From NCBI RefSeq assembly GCF_018618475.1, contig NZ_JACSMD010000004.1, positions 42,791 through 106,790 of the forward strand: a stretch of 64,000 nucleotides of DNA. The letters run 5' to 3'. The stretch comes from Exiguobacterium sp. s122. GTDB lineage: Bacteria; Bacillota; Bacilli; Exiguobacteriales; Exiguobacteriaceae. Below are positions 53,909 through 62,655 of the stretch, piece after piece. Both the position numbers and the translations under genes were made by a program. The notes under the pieces were generated by a model. That model was not told the DNA's origin. It saw only the letters and a program-made list of their open reading frames with translations, and made no database searches. Every line of letters begins with the position of its first letter. The first letter of the stretch is position 1.

Positions 53909-54190
53909 ATGGATTTACGAAAACCAATCGCAATAAACAAGACGAATAAACCGGTCCTGATTTTTAAAGACGGGGTAGAAGTAAAGGAGTGTGTCTCCAT
54001 TCAGGAAGCTGCACACTATCTGAAGGGATACACGTTATGCACCGCAATGCCGTATCGTCACATTATGAATGGCATCATTCTTGATGAGACCTGGATCCAT
54101 GAGGGAAGCAGCTATCAGTTCACCACTGATCCTGATGTGAAAAAGGCAAAGTTGGAAGAGATGAAGATCCAAAACAAAGTTCGTTTTTAA
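53909..54190 (+). CDS. Hypothetical protein with NUMOD-like segment
   Basis: 93 residues from ATG 53909 (AGGAGGAGTGAGAGAA upstream). The segment VLIFKDGVEVKECVSIQEAA resembles NUMOD1-type repeats found beside homing endonucleases, which bind DNA. No nuclease domain is present. Stand-alone gene with strong ribosome site. Confidence 0.65.
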   Translation: MDLRKPIAINKTNKPVLIFKDGVEVKECVSIQEAAHYLKGYTLCTAMPYRHIMNGIILDETWIHEGSSYQFTTDPDVKKAKLEEMKIQNKVRF

Positions 54191-54313
54191 GGAAGTACAG
54201 AATATGAAATCGGACAGGTCTCATGTGGGGCACCTTACACATGCTGTACACGACTTCGTCACTGTTTATTACAACCCTACGAGGTACACTTGAACTAAAA
54301 AGGGGTTCTCCTT

Positions 54314-54694
54314 ATGCGACTTCAAGAATGGATCCAGCAATATCACGGTACAGAGTTACTACGCTTTGATCACCTTTGCGAGTACTTGGATGCGACACCG
54401 TTTGAAATCAAACACCACCTTGATGGAATCAGTACTGAGATAACCGGCGTACTGAAGTCAGAAGAGGGTGTTGGCGACGACGCGTTCATCACGAAGCTGG
54501 AACATCATTTGCTCAGTCGATTCAACAAACGAAGAAAAAAAGTGAAAGTCACGATTGAGGTCGAACTGCCATTACCGGAAGAAGCCTACAACTTTTGTCA
54601 GCGCGAACGATTTAGAATGATTGAACGCGTCACTCAACATATGGACGAACAAAACGTGAAGGATTGGCGCATCGTAAACATGCGGAGGATATAA
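54314..54694 (+). CDS. Hypothetical protein
   Basis: 126 residues beginning MRLQEWIQQYHGTELLRFDH, moderately charged, with a beta-like segment KVKVTIEVELPLPEEAYNF. AAAGGGG precedes the ATG. No family recognised. It lies between the NUMOD-like gene and the nuclease gene on the same strand. Confidence 0.65.
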   Translation: MRLQEWIQQYHGTELLRFDHLCEYLDATPFEIKHHLDGISTEITGVLKSEEGVGDDAFITKLEHHLLSRFNKRRKKVKVTIEVELPLPEEAYNFCQRERFRMIERVTQHMDEQNVKDWRIVNMRRI

Positions 54695-54750
54695 TTGAAC
54701 ATAGATCGTATTGACTCATCTACATATATACATGCTATAAGGAGAACAAA

Positions 54751-55692
54751 ATGAAATTTACCTACTCAGCCTTCCCTTTGGCCATCCTGCTGATGGCCGG
54801 TTGTACCAGTGAAAACACCCCTTCTACAAATGAGAAAGCAGAGGAGCCTGCTACTCAAACAGAAGAAGTCGTCGAGACGACCGAAACGAGCACAGACGAC
54901 TCAAATACGGAGACGACTGCAGAAGAGCCTGCAACAGCCGAAGAAACGGTCACAAATTCGGATAACAATCAATTCTCCGGCTATAAACTGATCAATGTTG
55001 ATGGTGGGGACTTGTCCGGGTACCGTGAGGCGAACGTCGTCGTCGATATCGGATATGGAGATCGCGAGTATTGGGCTTTCACGAACGAGCATGGTCAATT
55101 GATTCGTGTCATCGCCGACCAGATCATCCTGCAGGATGATGACACGGAGGACGTGACCTCGGACGGTCGTTACTACCATGACGAAGCGAAGGTTCCTGGC
55201 GTAGAACACAGTGATCTCGATGAGGGTCACGTCATCGCCGACTCGCTCGGGGGCGTCTCGAACGCCTACAACATCACACCACAGGATAGCACGCTCAACC
55301 GCTACGGGGACCAGGCCTATATGGAGGACGTCATCCGTAAGGCCGGCGGCGCGACCGATTTCGAGGCGAACATCACCTATCCCGACACGACGACACATAT
55401 CCCGTCACACTATGAGTACACCTACACTGTCAGAGGAAATGTCGTTACCGATTCGTTCGACAACGTGAACCCAGATGAAGTGAACGAAGCACTCGGCCTC
55501 ACAGAAAGTGAGCCGGAACCCGCAGCTGCACCCGAGACCACAGGCGATGTCTCGAGCGTAGATACGAATGGCAACGGTCAGGTGACGATCCAGGAAGCGA
55601 AAGACGCCGGTTTCACGATGCCGATCATGAGCGACCATTGGCTTTACCCCTACATGCGTGATAACGACAACGACGGAATGGTCGGGGAATGA
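54751..55692 (+). CDS. DNA/RNA non-specific endonuclease lipoprotein with EF-hand-like tail
   Basis: 313 residues. Signal peptide and lipobox (AFPLAILLMAGCTSENT), a Glu/Thr-rich linker, then a nuclease domain (SDLDEGHVIADSLGGVSNAY, TPQDSTLNRYGDQAYMED) that matches the His-Me-finger family. The usual DRGH reads DEGH here, so the Arg is replaced. The C-terminus carries two EF-hand-like Ca loops (DTNGNGQVTIQEAKDAGF; DNDNDGMVGE). It should sit on the outer cell surface and degrade extracellular nucleic acid, perhaps for uptake, nutrition or entry exclusion. Confidence 0.88.
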   Translation: MKFTYSAFPLAILLMAGCTSENTPSTNEKAEEPATQTEEVVETTETSTDDSNTETTAEEPATAEETVTNSDNNQFSGYKLINVDGGDLSGYREANVVVDIGYGDREYWAFTNEHGQLIRVIADQIILQDDDTEDVTSDGRYYHDEAKVPGVEHSDLDEGHVIADSLGGVSNAYNITPQDSTLNRYGDQAYMEDVIRKAGGATDFEANITYPDTTTHIPSHYEYTYTVRGNVVTDSFDNVNPDEVNEALGLTESEPEPAAAPETTGDVSSVDTNGNGQVTIQEAKDAGFTMPIMSDHWLYPYMRDNDNDGMVGE

Positions 55693-55727
55693 TTTCACCC
55701 TAAAAATTAAAACAATGATGATTTTAT

Positions 55728-55764
55728 AAAAAGACATCCTCTATTTTTAAGAGAATGTCTTTTT
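55728..55764. terminator. Bidirectional terminator
   Basis: Hairpin AAAAAGACAT-CTCT / AGAG-ATGTCTTTTT between the convergent nuclease and HTH genes. Confidence 0.8.
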
Positions 55765-55768
55765 ATGT

Positions 55769-56377
55769 TCATTTACGTTTTCGATTCACTTTATCAAGCC
55801 TAATCTTCTCGATCAACGCGTGGATGATCTGTTCATCTCTTCCACCGAAATCTTTGTTGAAGGGAATCCGATCCCCCTCGAACATGAAGTAATCAAGCAG
55901 GTATGGGACTCGTGGTGTCGCGTGACCCCACGTATGCTTCGAGCAACGTTCCCACACCTCGGCTTCAAACTCTTTTGAATAGCGCATATGCTCGACCGCA
56001 GCCTTGACCTCTGATTTCTTCAGGACGAAGTAGTCCTCGAAGACGAATTTGCCGAGAAGCTCGTACCACATCTCCTCACGGGCCCGCTCTTTAATCGCTT
56101 CTACATCGACTTCGACGTGATACGAGGCCTCTTCTTCATTCTTGACGACATTCCGAGCTTCCCCTGTCACCGACTCCAGATACAGCTCCCATCCTTCCGG
56201 CATCCGTTCTTTGATGAACTGTTCGAGCGCCTCCTCACTGATCCGATAGCCTTTTTTACGCGACTCGAGCGGTTCTGCCTGGATCACGCCTTTTCGTACC
56301 CAGTTGCGGACCGTCTCCTTATGGCTTGTGAGCTTGTTCTTCGATAAGATTTCAAATGCCTCGTCAATCGTATACAT
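55769..56377 (-). CDS. Helix-turn-helix DNA-binding protein (MerR/excisionase-like N-terminus)
   Basis: 202 residues. The N-terminus (MYTIDEAFEILSKNKLTSHK, ETVRNWVRKGVIQAEPLESR, GYRISEEALEQFI) is the MerR/excisionase-type HTH used by plasmid and phage regulators. The C-terminal ~140 residues are unassigned. It stands alone; AGGAGG lies just before the ATG. A regulator of a nearby mobile or replication function is plausible. Confidence 0.8.
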   Translation of the reverse strand: MYTIDEAFEILSKNKLTSHKETVRNWVRKGVIQAEPLESRKKGYRISEEALEQFIKERMPEGWELYLESVTGEARNVVKNEEEASYHVEVDVEAIKERAREEMWYELLGKFVFEDYFVLKKSEVKAAVEHMRYSKEFEAEVWERCSKHTWGHATPRVPYLLDYFMFEGDRIPFNKDFGGRDEQIIHALIEKIRLDKVNRKRK

Positions 56378-56628
56378 GGTAAGCCTCCTTTTAATACAGT
56401 GATTATTTTATTAAATAATACCATAATCATTGTGTTAAAAAATATAGACACAAACTCTACTTTTTAGAAGGGATATCAATCAAAATTAAGCGAATCATTT
56501 ATGATAGAAGTTTAATTTGGAATCAAAAAATAAAATCCCATTTTTAAACATTGAATTTTTTTGTATTTAAAGGGATATTTAAGGTTAAGCTGTATATCTT
56601 TAATTTCATTTGTATAAGAGGAGGGTTT

Positions 56629-57330
56629 ATGCAGAAAAGAAAAATGTATTATTTCATCATTTCGACCTTAGTCATCCTCGCTTTATTTAAAACCGGCGGG
56701 GCTTTCCTTTATGGAATGATTGTAGATCGCCCCACCCAACAAGACATGTCGGGAAATCCAAGGTATATCGACGGTGAGTTGGCAACCTTTAAAGACAAAA
56801 CAGAGAATCTAGAGGATACTAATGATATACCGAAGTGGTATGATCTTTTGTCAAAAGAACGGTTTGAAAAGAAGACGTCTGGCGAAGATCAAGGGGATAC
56901 TTCAGACGTCCTGAAATGGGCCGTTATAGCTTTCTTGCTCATTTTATTTTTCACGTACTACAAGCGCGTACGGGATTGGTGGGATAAGCGGCGACGCAAA
57001 GCGACACCGTCTTCAGCCGACGAGAGACCATTATCATCTCGAGCCAACATGAACACGGTGACCAATACCACACCAATCTTTCTCTATGCCTCTGATACTG
57101 AGCTTGGGAAACTACTCGTGGAGTTGAATGACATCTTGAGCGAAACTCAAAAACGAAAACCTCACGAGACCGTCTCAGAGTGGTTTGCACGCATTCGATT
57201 CGAACAATCTGTGAAACCTTATGCCGATGTACGATATGGAGAACTGGACGTGATCGACGAGCGCTCACTTCATGATTTCAAAGTATCTGTCAGACAATAC
57301 ATCCAACACTACAAAGGAGAGAAATCTTGA
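56629..57330 (+). CDS. DUF4129-like membrane protein
   Basis: 233 residues from ATG 56629 (AGGAGGG upstream). Two membrane segments (MYYFIISTLVILALFKTGGA, VLKWAVIAFLLILFFTYY) and a cytosolic C-terminus (PHETVSEWFARIRFEQSVKP) fit the DUF4129 proteins that accompany MoxR and DUF58 genes. First gene of a three-gene operon; its stop abuts the MoxR start. Confidence 0.78.
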   Translation: MQKRKMYYFIISTLVILALFKTGGAFLYGMIVDRPTQQDMSGNPRYIDGELATFKDKTENLEDTNDIPKWYDLLSKERFEKKTSGEDQGDTSDVLKWAVIAFLLILFFTYYKRVRDWWDKRRRKATPSSADERPLSSRANMNTVTNTTPIFLYASDTELGKLLVELNDILSETQKRKPHETVSEWFARIRFEQSVKPYADVRYGELDVIDERSLHDFKVSVRQYIQHYKGEKS

Positions 57331-58256
57331 TGAACATTCGTACGATGATTGAGGAAATCAACCAAGTCTATTTGGGAAACCCAACAGTAGTAGAGTTGTG
57401 TGTGACATCGCTTTTGGCAAACGGACATGTGCTCTTAGAAGATGTACCTGGCACCGGAAAGACGATGTTGGCCAAGACATTGGCGACGAGTTTCCACGGC
57501 GACTTTTCAAGAATTCAGTTTACAGCCGACTTATTACCGTCAGATATTGTCGGTTCAGATTTTTTCAATCTAAAGACGCAAGAGTTTGAAAACAAGCAAG
57601 GCCCGATCTTCGCCAACATCGTGCTCATCGATGAAATCAACCGGGCCGTCCCACGTACCCAGTCCGCATTGCTCGAAGCGATGGAAGAACGACAGGTGAC
57701 GGTCGGGGGCAAGACATATCACCTTCCTACCCCATTCTTCGTCATCGCGACGCAAAACCCGATTGAATCATCTGGTACCTTTTCTTTGCCTGATGCGCAG
57801 CTTGATCGGTTCATGATGTGTTTACATACAGGGTACCCAACCGAAGAATTCGAACTTCAATTGTTGGAGGAATCTGTCACCGAGACCCGGAAGGCGGTAC
57901 TGGCGAATGTCGATTTCGAGCAACTCCTGCAATATCGAGCCGATGCCATGAAAATCCACATCTCGAAAGATATGTTACGTTATATCGTCTCGATTGCGAC
58001 CGCGTCACGTAGTCACCGGAATGTTCAGACGGGGATCAGTCCACGTGCGACGATTGCGCTCTCGAAAGCCGCTCAAAGTTATGCCTATATCCAAAATCGT
58101 GACTATGTCACACCAGAGGACATCAAGTTCTTGGCCCCATACGTTTTCGCACATCGATTGACACTGACGCTCGAGGGCGAGATCAAGTCCTCGAAGGCCA
58201 TGGTCATGGAAGAACTCTTGGCGACCGTCCCGGTCCCGGTCGAGATGGGCATGTGA
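57330..58256 (+). CDS. MoxR-family AAA+ ATPase
   Basis: 308 residues. Walker A HVLLEDVPGTGKTMLAKTLA, Walker B NIVLIDEINRAVPRTQSALL, sensor 1 FFVIATQNPIESSGTF. MoxR ATPases act as chaperones for metal or complex assembly with DUF58/vWA partners. AAAGGAG lies 9 bases before the ATG. It overlaps the DUF58 gene (GTGA). Confidence 0.95.
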   Translation: MNIRTMIEEINQVYLGNPTVVELCVTSLLANGHVLLEDVPGTGKTMLAKTLATSFHGDFSRIQFTADLLPSDIVGSDFFNLKTQEFENKQGPIFANIVLIDEINRAVPRTQSALLEAMEERQVTVGGKTYHLPTPFFVIATQNPIESSGTFSLPDAQLDRFMMCLHTGYPTEEFELQLLEESVTETRKAVLANVDFEQLLQYRADAMKIHISKDMLRYIVSIATASRSHRNVQTGISPRATIALSKAAQSYAYIQNRDYVTPEDIKFLAPYVFAHRLTLTLEGEIKSSKAMVMEELLATVPVPVEMGM

Positions 58257-59305
58257 CTCCGATGAACATCACGACCAATGTATTTTTCTTGCTTGAAAAA
58301 CGAATCCAAATCGTCTTATTTTCAGTGATGGTCATCTTGTTGTTCGTGCCGTACCTCTCGATCTTTTCATTCGTTCTTGCTGTTTTTATGGCGGCAAGTC
58401 TTTATATCGAGCGTTACACGAAACGACTGACTGCACAAATGGACGTCACGTGGAGACAGTTCGACTCGATTCTGTTCAAAGATGAAAGTTGTAAGTTCAC
58501 CCTTGAACTGACGAACGTGCACCTCTTAAACGAAATGAGCACGAAAACGTATATACGTACGCCAAAGGATGGACCTTACGTCGTGAACTTAGAGGGGCAT
58601 ACGGAAACCATCATCGAATTGGACGAGCTGCCGTCTGATTTCGTCTTCGAACTTACAGGTAATCGAAGGGGGCCCATCGAAATAGCTGAAATCTCCATCA
58701 CGATTAGCTTGCCTCTATCGTTGGGTACGTTGACACTCTATTTGGCTCCCCCTTTACGTTGGACGGTCTATCCATCGATTTCAAGTACTCATGCGCAGCG
58801 TATCCAATCACATCTGAAGCTTGGTGAGCGCGTATCTAAATATTCTCCAATTAAGGATCGGTTACTACAGATCTCCTCGAAGCCCTATGAGGATGAACCG
58901 TCTAGACAAATCGACTGGTATGCGACGGCGAAGAAATCGACTTTGCAAACGAAACTGTACCAGCCGGTCAATCAAGACATGTTCACGGTGTATCTCGACT
59001 TGTCGGCTTCGAATGGAATCGGCCTTCATCATCAGTTCGAAGAGTTGATAGAGGATACGGCATTGGTCAGTCGGGAATTGATTGAAAGCGGCGGGAAGGT
59101 CGAGCTGTTTGTGAACCGATTAGATCAAAAGGGACATGTCAATCACTTGAGCATCCAAGAAGGGGCGAAGCAGCTTAAAAACATCCTCGCCTTACTCTCT
59201 AGTCTCTCGGAGCAAGATCACTATATGGGTTCAACCCGTTTCTCGCCTTACGTGACGAAAATAAAAAACAAGCAAGCTCAGCTCATAAAAATTGCATCAA
59301 GCTAA
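58253..59305 (+). CDS. DUF58 protein
   Basis: 350 residues. Two N-terminal membrane helices (IQIVLFSVMVILLFVPYLSI, FVLAVFMAASLYI) followed by the DUF58 domain: SRQIDWYATAKKSTLQTKLY and the MIDAS-like YLDLSASNG. It starts at GTG 58253 overlapping the MoxR stop, or ATG 58262. The usual fourth gene (transglutaminase) is absent. A strong terminator follows. Confidence 0.9.
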   Translation: MTPMNITTNVFFLLEKRIQIVLFSVMVILLFVPYLSIFSFVLAVFMAASLYIERYTKRLTAQMDVTWRQFDSILFKDESCKFTLELTNVHLLNEMSTKTYIRTPKDGPYVVNLEGHTETIIELDELPSDFVFELTGNRRGPIEIAEISITISLPLSLGTLTLYLAPPLRWTVYPSISSTHAQRIQSHLKLGERVSKYSPIKDRLLQISSKPYEDEPSRQIDWYATAKKSTLQTKLYQPVNQDMFTVYLDLSASNGIGLHHQFEELIEDTALVSRELIESGGKVELFVNRLDQKGHVNHLSIQEGAKQLKNILALLSSLSEQDHYMGSTRFSPYVTKIKNKQAQLIKIASS

Positions 59306-59342
59306 CTGACTTTTTAAAAGCCGAGTTAGCTGATGCATTTTT
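59294..59342 (+). terminator. Terminator of the DUF4129-MoxR-DUF58 operon
   Basis: Arms GCATCA-GCTAACT and AGTTAGC-TGATGC with a 16-base loop, followed by TTTTT; the stem overlaps the last codons of the DUF58 gene. Confidence 0.85.
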
Positions 59343-59387
59343 ATATATAGACAGTGCACTAGATGATGCTGGTCCATGTAAATGAAA

Positions 59388-59412
59388 AAACACCATTCCG
59401 CCGAATGGTGTT
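59388..59412 (-). terminator. Terminator for minus-strand transcript
   Basis: Arms AACACCATTC and GAATGGTGTT with a 4-base loop; on the minus strand it is followed by TTTT. It would end the transcript of the 59604-59948 gene and its structured tail. Confidence 0.82.
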
Positions 59413-59603
59413 CTTCGCGTGGCGTTAGACGCACCCCCGCTCTTGCTTTTGACGTTGTCATTACGCTCCGTGCCTCCCGTCAGAAAGGACCAGGAACATA
59501 GAGATGCGTTTTAAAGCAGCTCTTGTTATCGGGCCGTCAGGGGGGCAGCGGTGCGATGAGCGACTTCGCCACGGGGCGTTAGACGCTCACGCATGAGCCC
59601 GGA
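59413..59603 (-). ncRNA. Candidate structured RNA / 3' untranslated region
   Basis: About 190 GC-rich bases between the minus-strand gene stop and its terminator, without a protein frame. On the minus strand it contains GCGTCTAACGCC twice (near 59586 and 59432), a GCTCA/TGAGC hairpin, a CTGACGG repeat, and GGAATGGTG at the gene end that can pair with the terminator's 5' arm. It may be a stable RNA or a switchable tail. Family unknown. Confidence 0.5.
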
Positions 59604-59948
59604 TCACCATTCCTTCTCCCATGCCCCGTCCTCAGAGACTCCCCAATCCTCGAACCGATACTTGATGAGCCAATGGACGTGCATCACTTCATAATCGAAT
59701 ACACCCTTGGACAGCTCCGAGACGACGAAGCTCACGTCTCCATCCGCCACCACCCATGTCCCGTATAGATACACTTTCTTGATCGGACAATCTTCTGAAT
59801 CCAGATAGATCAACACCCGGAAGTAGGGCGAGTTCCGTCCGTCATCGAACCGGACGACCTTCTCGACGCAATGTGCCTTGTCGACGACACGCATCCACTC
59901 GGGATGTTCCATCAGTTCAGAGAACACGGTCCGGACGAACGGATCCAA
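59604..59948 (-). CDS. Hypothetical protein
   Basis: 114 residues starting with TTG 59948 (MDPFVRTVFSELMEHPEWMR). Mixed alpha/beta appearance, acidic, with a KVYLYGTWVVADGD segment and a Trp-rich C-terminus (HWLIKYRFEDWGVSEDGAW). No family recognised. The stop codon region pairs with the downstream terminator. Upstream sequence contains GAGGTGAGA, a weak ribosome site. Confidence 0.65.
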   Translation of the reverse strand: MDPFVRTVFSELMEHPEWMRVVDKAHCVEKVVRFDDGRNSPYFRVLIYLDSEDCPIKKVYLYGTWVVADGDVSFVVSELSKGVFDYEVMHVHWLIKYRFEDWGVSEDGAWEKEW

Positions 59949-60112
59949 TCCTTCGAACGCATAGTCATCAAGCAGCCCTCATCCATCACGTCTCACCTCT
60001 TCCGGTTTTCTATAGAACGATTCCCCGTCCAGAGCCCGTTCAGTCCTTGTTCATGAGACTACAGAAATGAAGACTTTTAAAAAGTGTATACACATATACA
60101 TGTATACAATCA

Positions 60113-60580
60113 TTCCTTTTTCTTATGTACGACGATTCCGTCGAAGCATATTCGTATTGAAAAAGACGGTGAGGTGGGTCAAGCGTTCTCCTTCCTTCAC
60201 ATCACAAAGAAGATCCATGCTCACAAGTTTTAAGTCGTCAAAATCTTCTTGGAGCCGGTCAGGAAGACGTCGAAGCAATACCTCCGTCATCTCGTCCATC
60301 GTCTGTTGATCTAGTTGGTAGCTGTCCATCTGAATCATCCTCTCCTGTTGATAGCCTCATGATACCTCGCATCCAAGCAGGCAACATCTCACCTAATTCC
60401 ACGTAAGCCCTGGTGTTGTTTCAAACAAGCCCTAGGGCTTGTTTAGAAATCATGGTCATTTTCAATAAACAAGCCATGTTTTACTTCTATCGTTTTATCA
60501 AAAAATCACGAGACAGAACAAAACTTCACCCTATATCCACGCACGAACCACTCCGTTTTCGTCATACGAAAACGACCCTT
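60113..60580. repeat. Long direct repeat, copy 1
   Basis: About 470 bases closely similar to 62052-62522. It includes a small minus-strand gene, a palindromic AAACAAGCCC/GGGCTTGTTT site (60423-60444) and, at the right end, an inverted repeat CGTTTTCG/CGAAAACG followed by ACCCTT. The toxin reading frame begins exactly at this right boundary. Confidence 0.88.
60123..60338 (-). CDS. Small repeated protein, copy 1
   Basis: 71 residues, MIQMDSYQLDQQTMDEMTEV then LRRLPDRLQEDFDDLKLVS. Near-identical to the protein at 62059-62274 (about 7 differences). GAGAGGATG precedes the start. Acidic helical first half, beta-like second half. Function unknown; conservation of both copies suggests it is a real gene. 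Confidence 0.78.
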   Translation of the reverse strand: MIQMDSYQLDQQTMDEMTEVLLRRLPDRLQEDFDDLKLVSMDLLCDVKEGERLTHLTVFFNTNMLRRNRRT

Positions 60581-60662
60581 AGAAGAGACAATAATAGATG
60601 GATTTTATATAAAATCAAACGGAGACTCCATAGAAATCCTAGCTCCTAAACCTACAGTATCT

Positions 60663-61232
60663 GTGCAACGCAGTGCATTGTTTAAAGCTCTTTCAAAATT
60701 TATGGAGCATGGACGTGTTCAAATTCGCAAACCTAAAAATGACAAAGATACTAAAGGAGACTTAGTTGAGACTGTAAAAGTTAAATCAAAAAATAATAAC
60801 AATACAAAGCCAGGTCTAGATGCAGCAAAAGCATATATGCAAAACAAGGACCATATTGCATTCCCAAATGTATTACCCGGCGCCAAAAAACCGCTTATAC
60901 TAAAGAATGAGAGATTTGGGCATATGTTATATCGACATGACCTTAGATATTGGATTGGGACGTCCGGTCCTGGAAAATCAAAGCCGCAGACATTTTTCCC
61001 ACCCGATACGACAAACACACAGATATTAAACGCCCTTTCAAAAACGCTTCATGCGAGAAAATCAAAGATTGCAAATGACTTTTTGAAATATAAAGGTGAG
61101 AAATTCTTTCAATATGATGCATATGTCGATGGCAAGTTTTATCGCGTAGGTATTCAAAAGTATGCAGATGGATCAAGTAAGAATCCGCAAGTAACGCAAT
61201 TCTATCCAAAAATACAGTATTGGAGGTACTGA
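60663..61232 (+). CDS. Polymorphic-toxin C-terminal domain, EndoU-like nuclease (orphan module)
   Basis: 189 residues from GTG 60663, but the frame is open back to the repeat border at 60581 (reading DGFYIKSNGDSIEILAPKPT), so the N-terminal partner is missing. The C-terminal ~110 residues (RFGHMLYRHDLRYWIGTSGP, then GKSKPQTFFPPDTTNTQILN and VTQFYPKIQYWRY) match the EndoU-type toxin pattern: His, GT-G-PGK, FFP, and a terminal TxxYP-like motif. EndoU toxins cut RNA. A candidate immunity gene follows 2 bases later. It may be a silent cassette that can recombine onto a full toxin. Confidence 0.75.
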   Translation: MQRSALFKALSKFMEHGRVQIRKPKNDKDTKGDLVETVKVKSKNNNNTKPGLDAAKAYMQNKDHIAFPNVLPGAKKPLILKNERFGHMLYRHDLRYWIGTSGPGKSKPQTFFPPDTTNTQILNALSKTLHARKSKIANDFLKYKGEKFFQYDAYVDGKFYRVGIQKYADGSSKNPQVTQFYPKIQYWRY

Positions 61233-61234
61233 CA

Positions 61235-61861
61235 TTGAAAATCTATAGCATTAAAAACCTGGTCATCATGTATCGAGAGATGAATTCTGAACAGGAAATC
61301 TCTTTGGTAGAATTACTCAATGATAAAGAGATGGAACTATTTGATTTTTTAGAGAACGAAGAGATGTCAGGTGAACTCATATACTATATCAAATACTCAG
61401 ACGGTGAAGAACAAGTCGTGACTCATGACAAGTCCGAACCTGATTTAAGCGAAGGTACATTTAGATTGTTCGATTTCGCTCAACGCTGGCTCACCGTATA
61501 CGAATGGCGAGACTCCAAAGAATTTGAAACAAGACGAGAATTCCTCAAGTTCGATTCCCTCTATGAAGGTCTTAGATATTTGGCCGGTCCAGAAAAATGG
61601 TCCTATTACTCTAATCTTTCCTCTGAAGAGCTCGAAGAACATTTGGGACCAGATACACAGGGACTGGACGAGCATGAAAATTCAGATGAACGCTTAGAGA
61701 TGTATTTAAGAAGTGAGAAAGATTATTTATTTGAAGGAGAATGGAATTCAAGAGAAGGAATCAAGAGTGGCCGTTACTATGATCCATATCTAGAGAGATG
61801 GATTAACATCCCAGAATCATATATTGCATTAAGGCCCTTCATTCTAGGGGTAACTTATTAA
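61235..61861 (+). CDS. Candidate immunity protein
   Basis: 208 residues from TTG 61235 (GGAGGT about 8 bases upstream): MKIYSIKNLVIMYREMNSEQ, acidic, without signal or membrane segment, and ends FILGVTY. It begins 2 bases after the toxin stop, with the ribosome site inside the toxin end, the classical toxin-immunity arrangement. Acidic charge suits a basic RNase toxin. No family named. Confidence 0.72.
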   Translation: MKIYSIKNLVIMYREMNSEQEISLVELLNDKEMELFDFLENEEMSGELIYYIKYSDGEEQVVTHDKSEPDLSEGTFRLFDFAQRWLTVYEWRDSKEFETRREFLKFDSLYEGLRYLAGPEKWSYYSNLSSEELEEHLGPDTQGLDEHENSDERLEMYLRSEKDYLFEGEWNSREGIKSGRYYDPYLERWINIPESYIALRPFILGVTY

Positions 61862-61941
61862 AAAGTGTGAAACTAAAGTATGAAAAAACGCCCTTCGCAT
61901 ATAAATTGGACGGGGGTACCCTAATTTTCTTGAGATAATAT

Positions 61942-61998
61942 AAAAACACCTTCGGCGTGGTACAATTTTTAAAATGTGCTAGCATCAAAGGTGTTTTT
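61942..61998. terminator. Inverted repeat, probable terminator or IS end remnant
   Basis: AAAAACACCTT (61942-61952) and AAGGTGTTTTT (61988-61998) are perfectly complementary around a 35-base interval that includes a GTACAATTTTTAAAATGTGC inner repeat. It follows the immunity gene. Confidence 0.55.
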
Positions 61999-62051
61999 GC
62001 TTGAATAAAAACATTTACTAGAAAGATTATATGAAGATATACGAACTTCTT

Positions 62052-62522
62052 TTTGTTCTTATGTACGTCGATTATGGCGAAGCGTATTTGTACTAAAGAA
62101 GACGGTAAGGTCGGTCAAACGTTCTCCTTCCTTCACATCACAAAGAATATCCATGCTCACAAGCTTTAAGTCGTCAAAATCTTCTTGAAGCCGGTCAGGA
62201 AGGCGTCGAAGCAATACCTCCGTCATCTCGTCCATCGTCTGTTGATCTAGTTGGTAGCTGTCCATCTGAATCATCCTCTCCTGTTGATAGCCTCATGATA
62301 CCTCGCAAGCAAGCAGGCAACATCTCGCCTAATTTCACGTAAGCCCTGGTGTTGTTTCAAACAAGCAATAGGGCTTGTTTAGAAAACATGGTCATTTTCA
62401 ATAAACAAACCGTGTTTTCACTTCTGCTATTTCATCAAACAATCTTCTTACGAGACAGACCAAAACAACGTCCAATCTTCACACACGAATCATCTCGTTT
62501 TCGTTATGCGAAAACGACCCTT
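62052..62522. repeat. Long direct repeat, copy 2
   Basis: Second copy of the 60113-60580 unit, same orientation, about 1.9 kb away. Here the right-end inverted repeat CGTTTTCG/CGAAAACG is followed by different sequence. Confidence 0.88.
62059..62274 (-). CDS. Small repeated protein, copy 2
   Basis: 71 residues, near-identical to the 60123-60338 product; differences cluster in the C-terminal 25 residues (LTDLTVFFSTNTLRHNRRT here). Same ribosome site and upstream sequence. Function unknown. Confidence 0.78.
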   Translation of the reverse strand: MIQMDSYQLDQQTMDEMTEVLLRRLPDRLQEDFDDLKLVSMDILCDVKEGERLTDLTVFFSTNTLRHNRRT

Positions 62523-62655
62523 TTCCGGATCCCGCTCTATGGATCCAGGCGAGAGCAACGCGAGTCGCCCATCCCGTCAAAGAAAAACGTACGTTTTTCG
62601 TCCTTGCCCTTCCCGGACGGACCGGGACCGGTCCCCCGGCCCCACTCCATTCCGT
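62275..62655. other. Non-coding part of repeat 2 and downstream spacer
   Basis: About 380 bases with the repeat's palindromes, then a GC-rich stretch (62523-62655) with short inverted segments (ACGGACCGGGACCGGTCC) and no supported gene. Confidence 0.4.

Noticed and set aside
60413..60649. Plus-strand frame across the repeat and toxin junction
   Set aside because: It is in a different frame from the toxin and its start lies inside the palindrome; no support.
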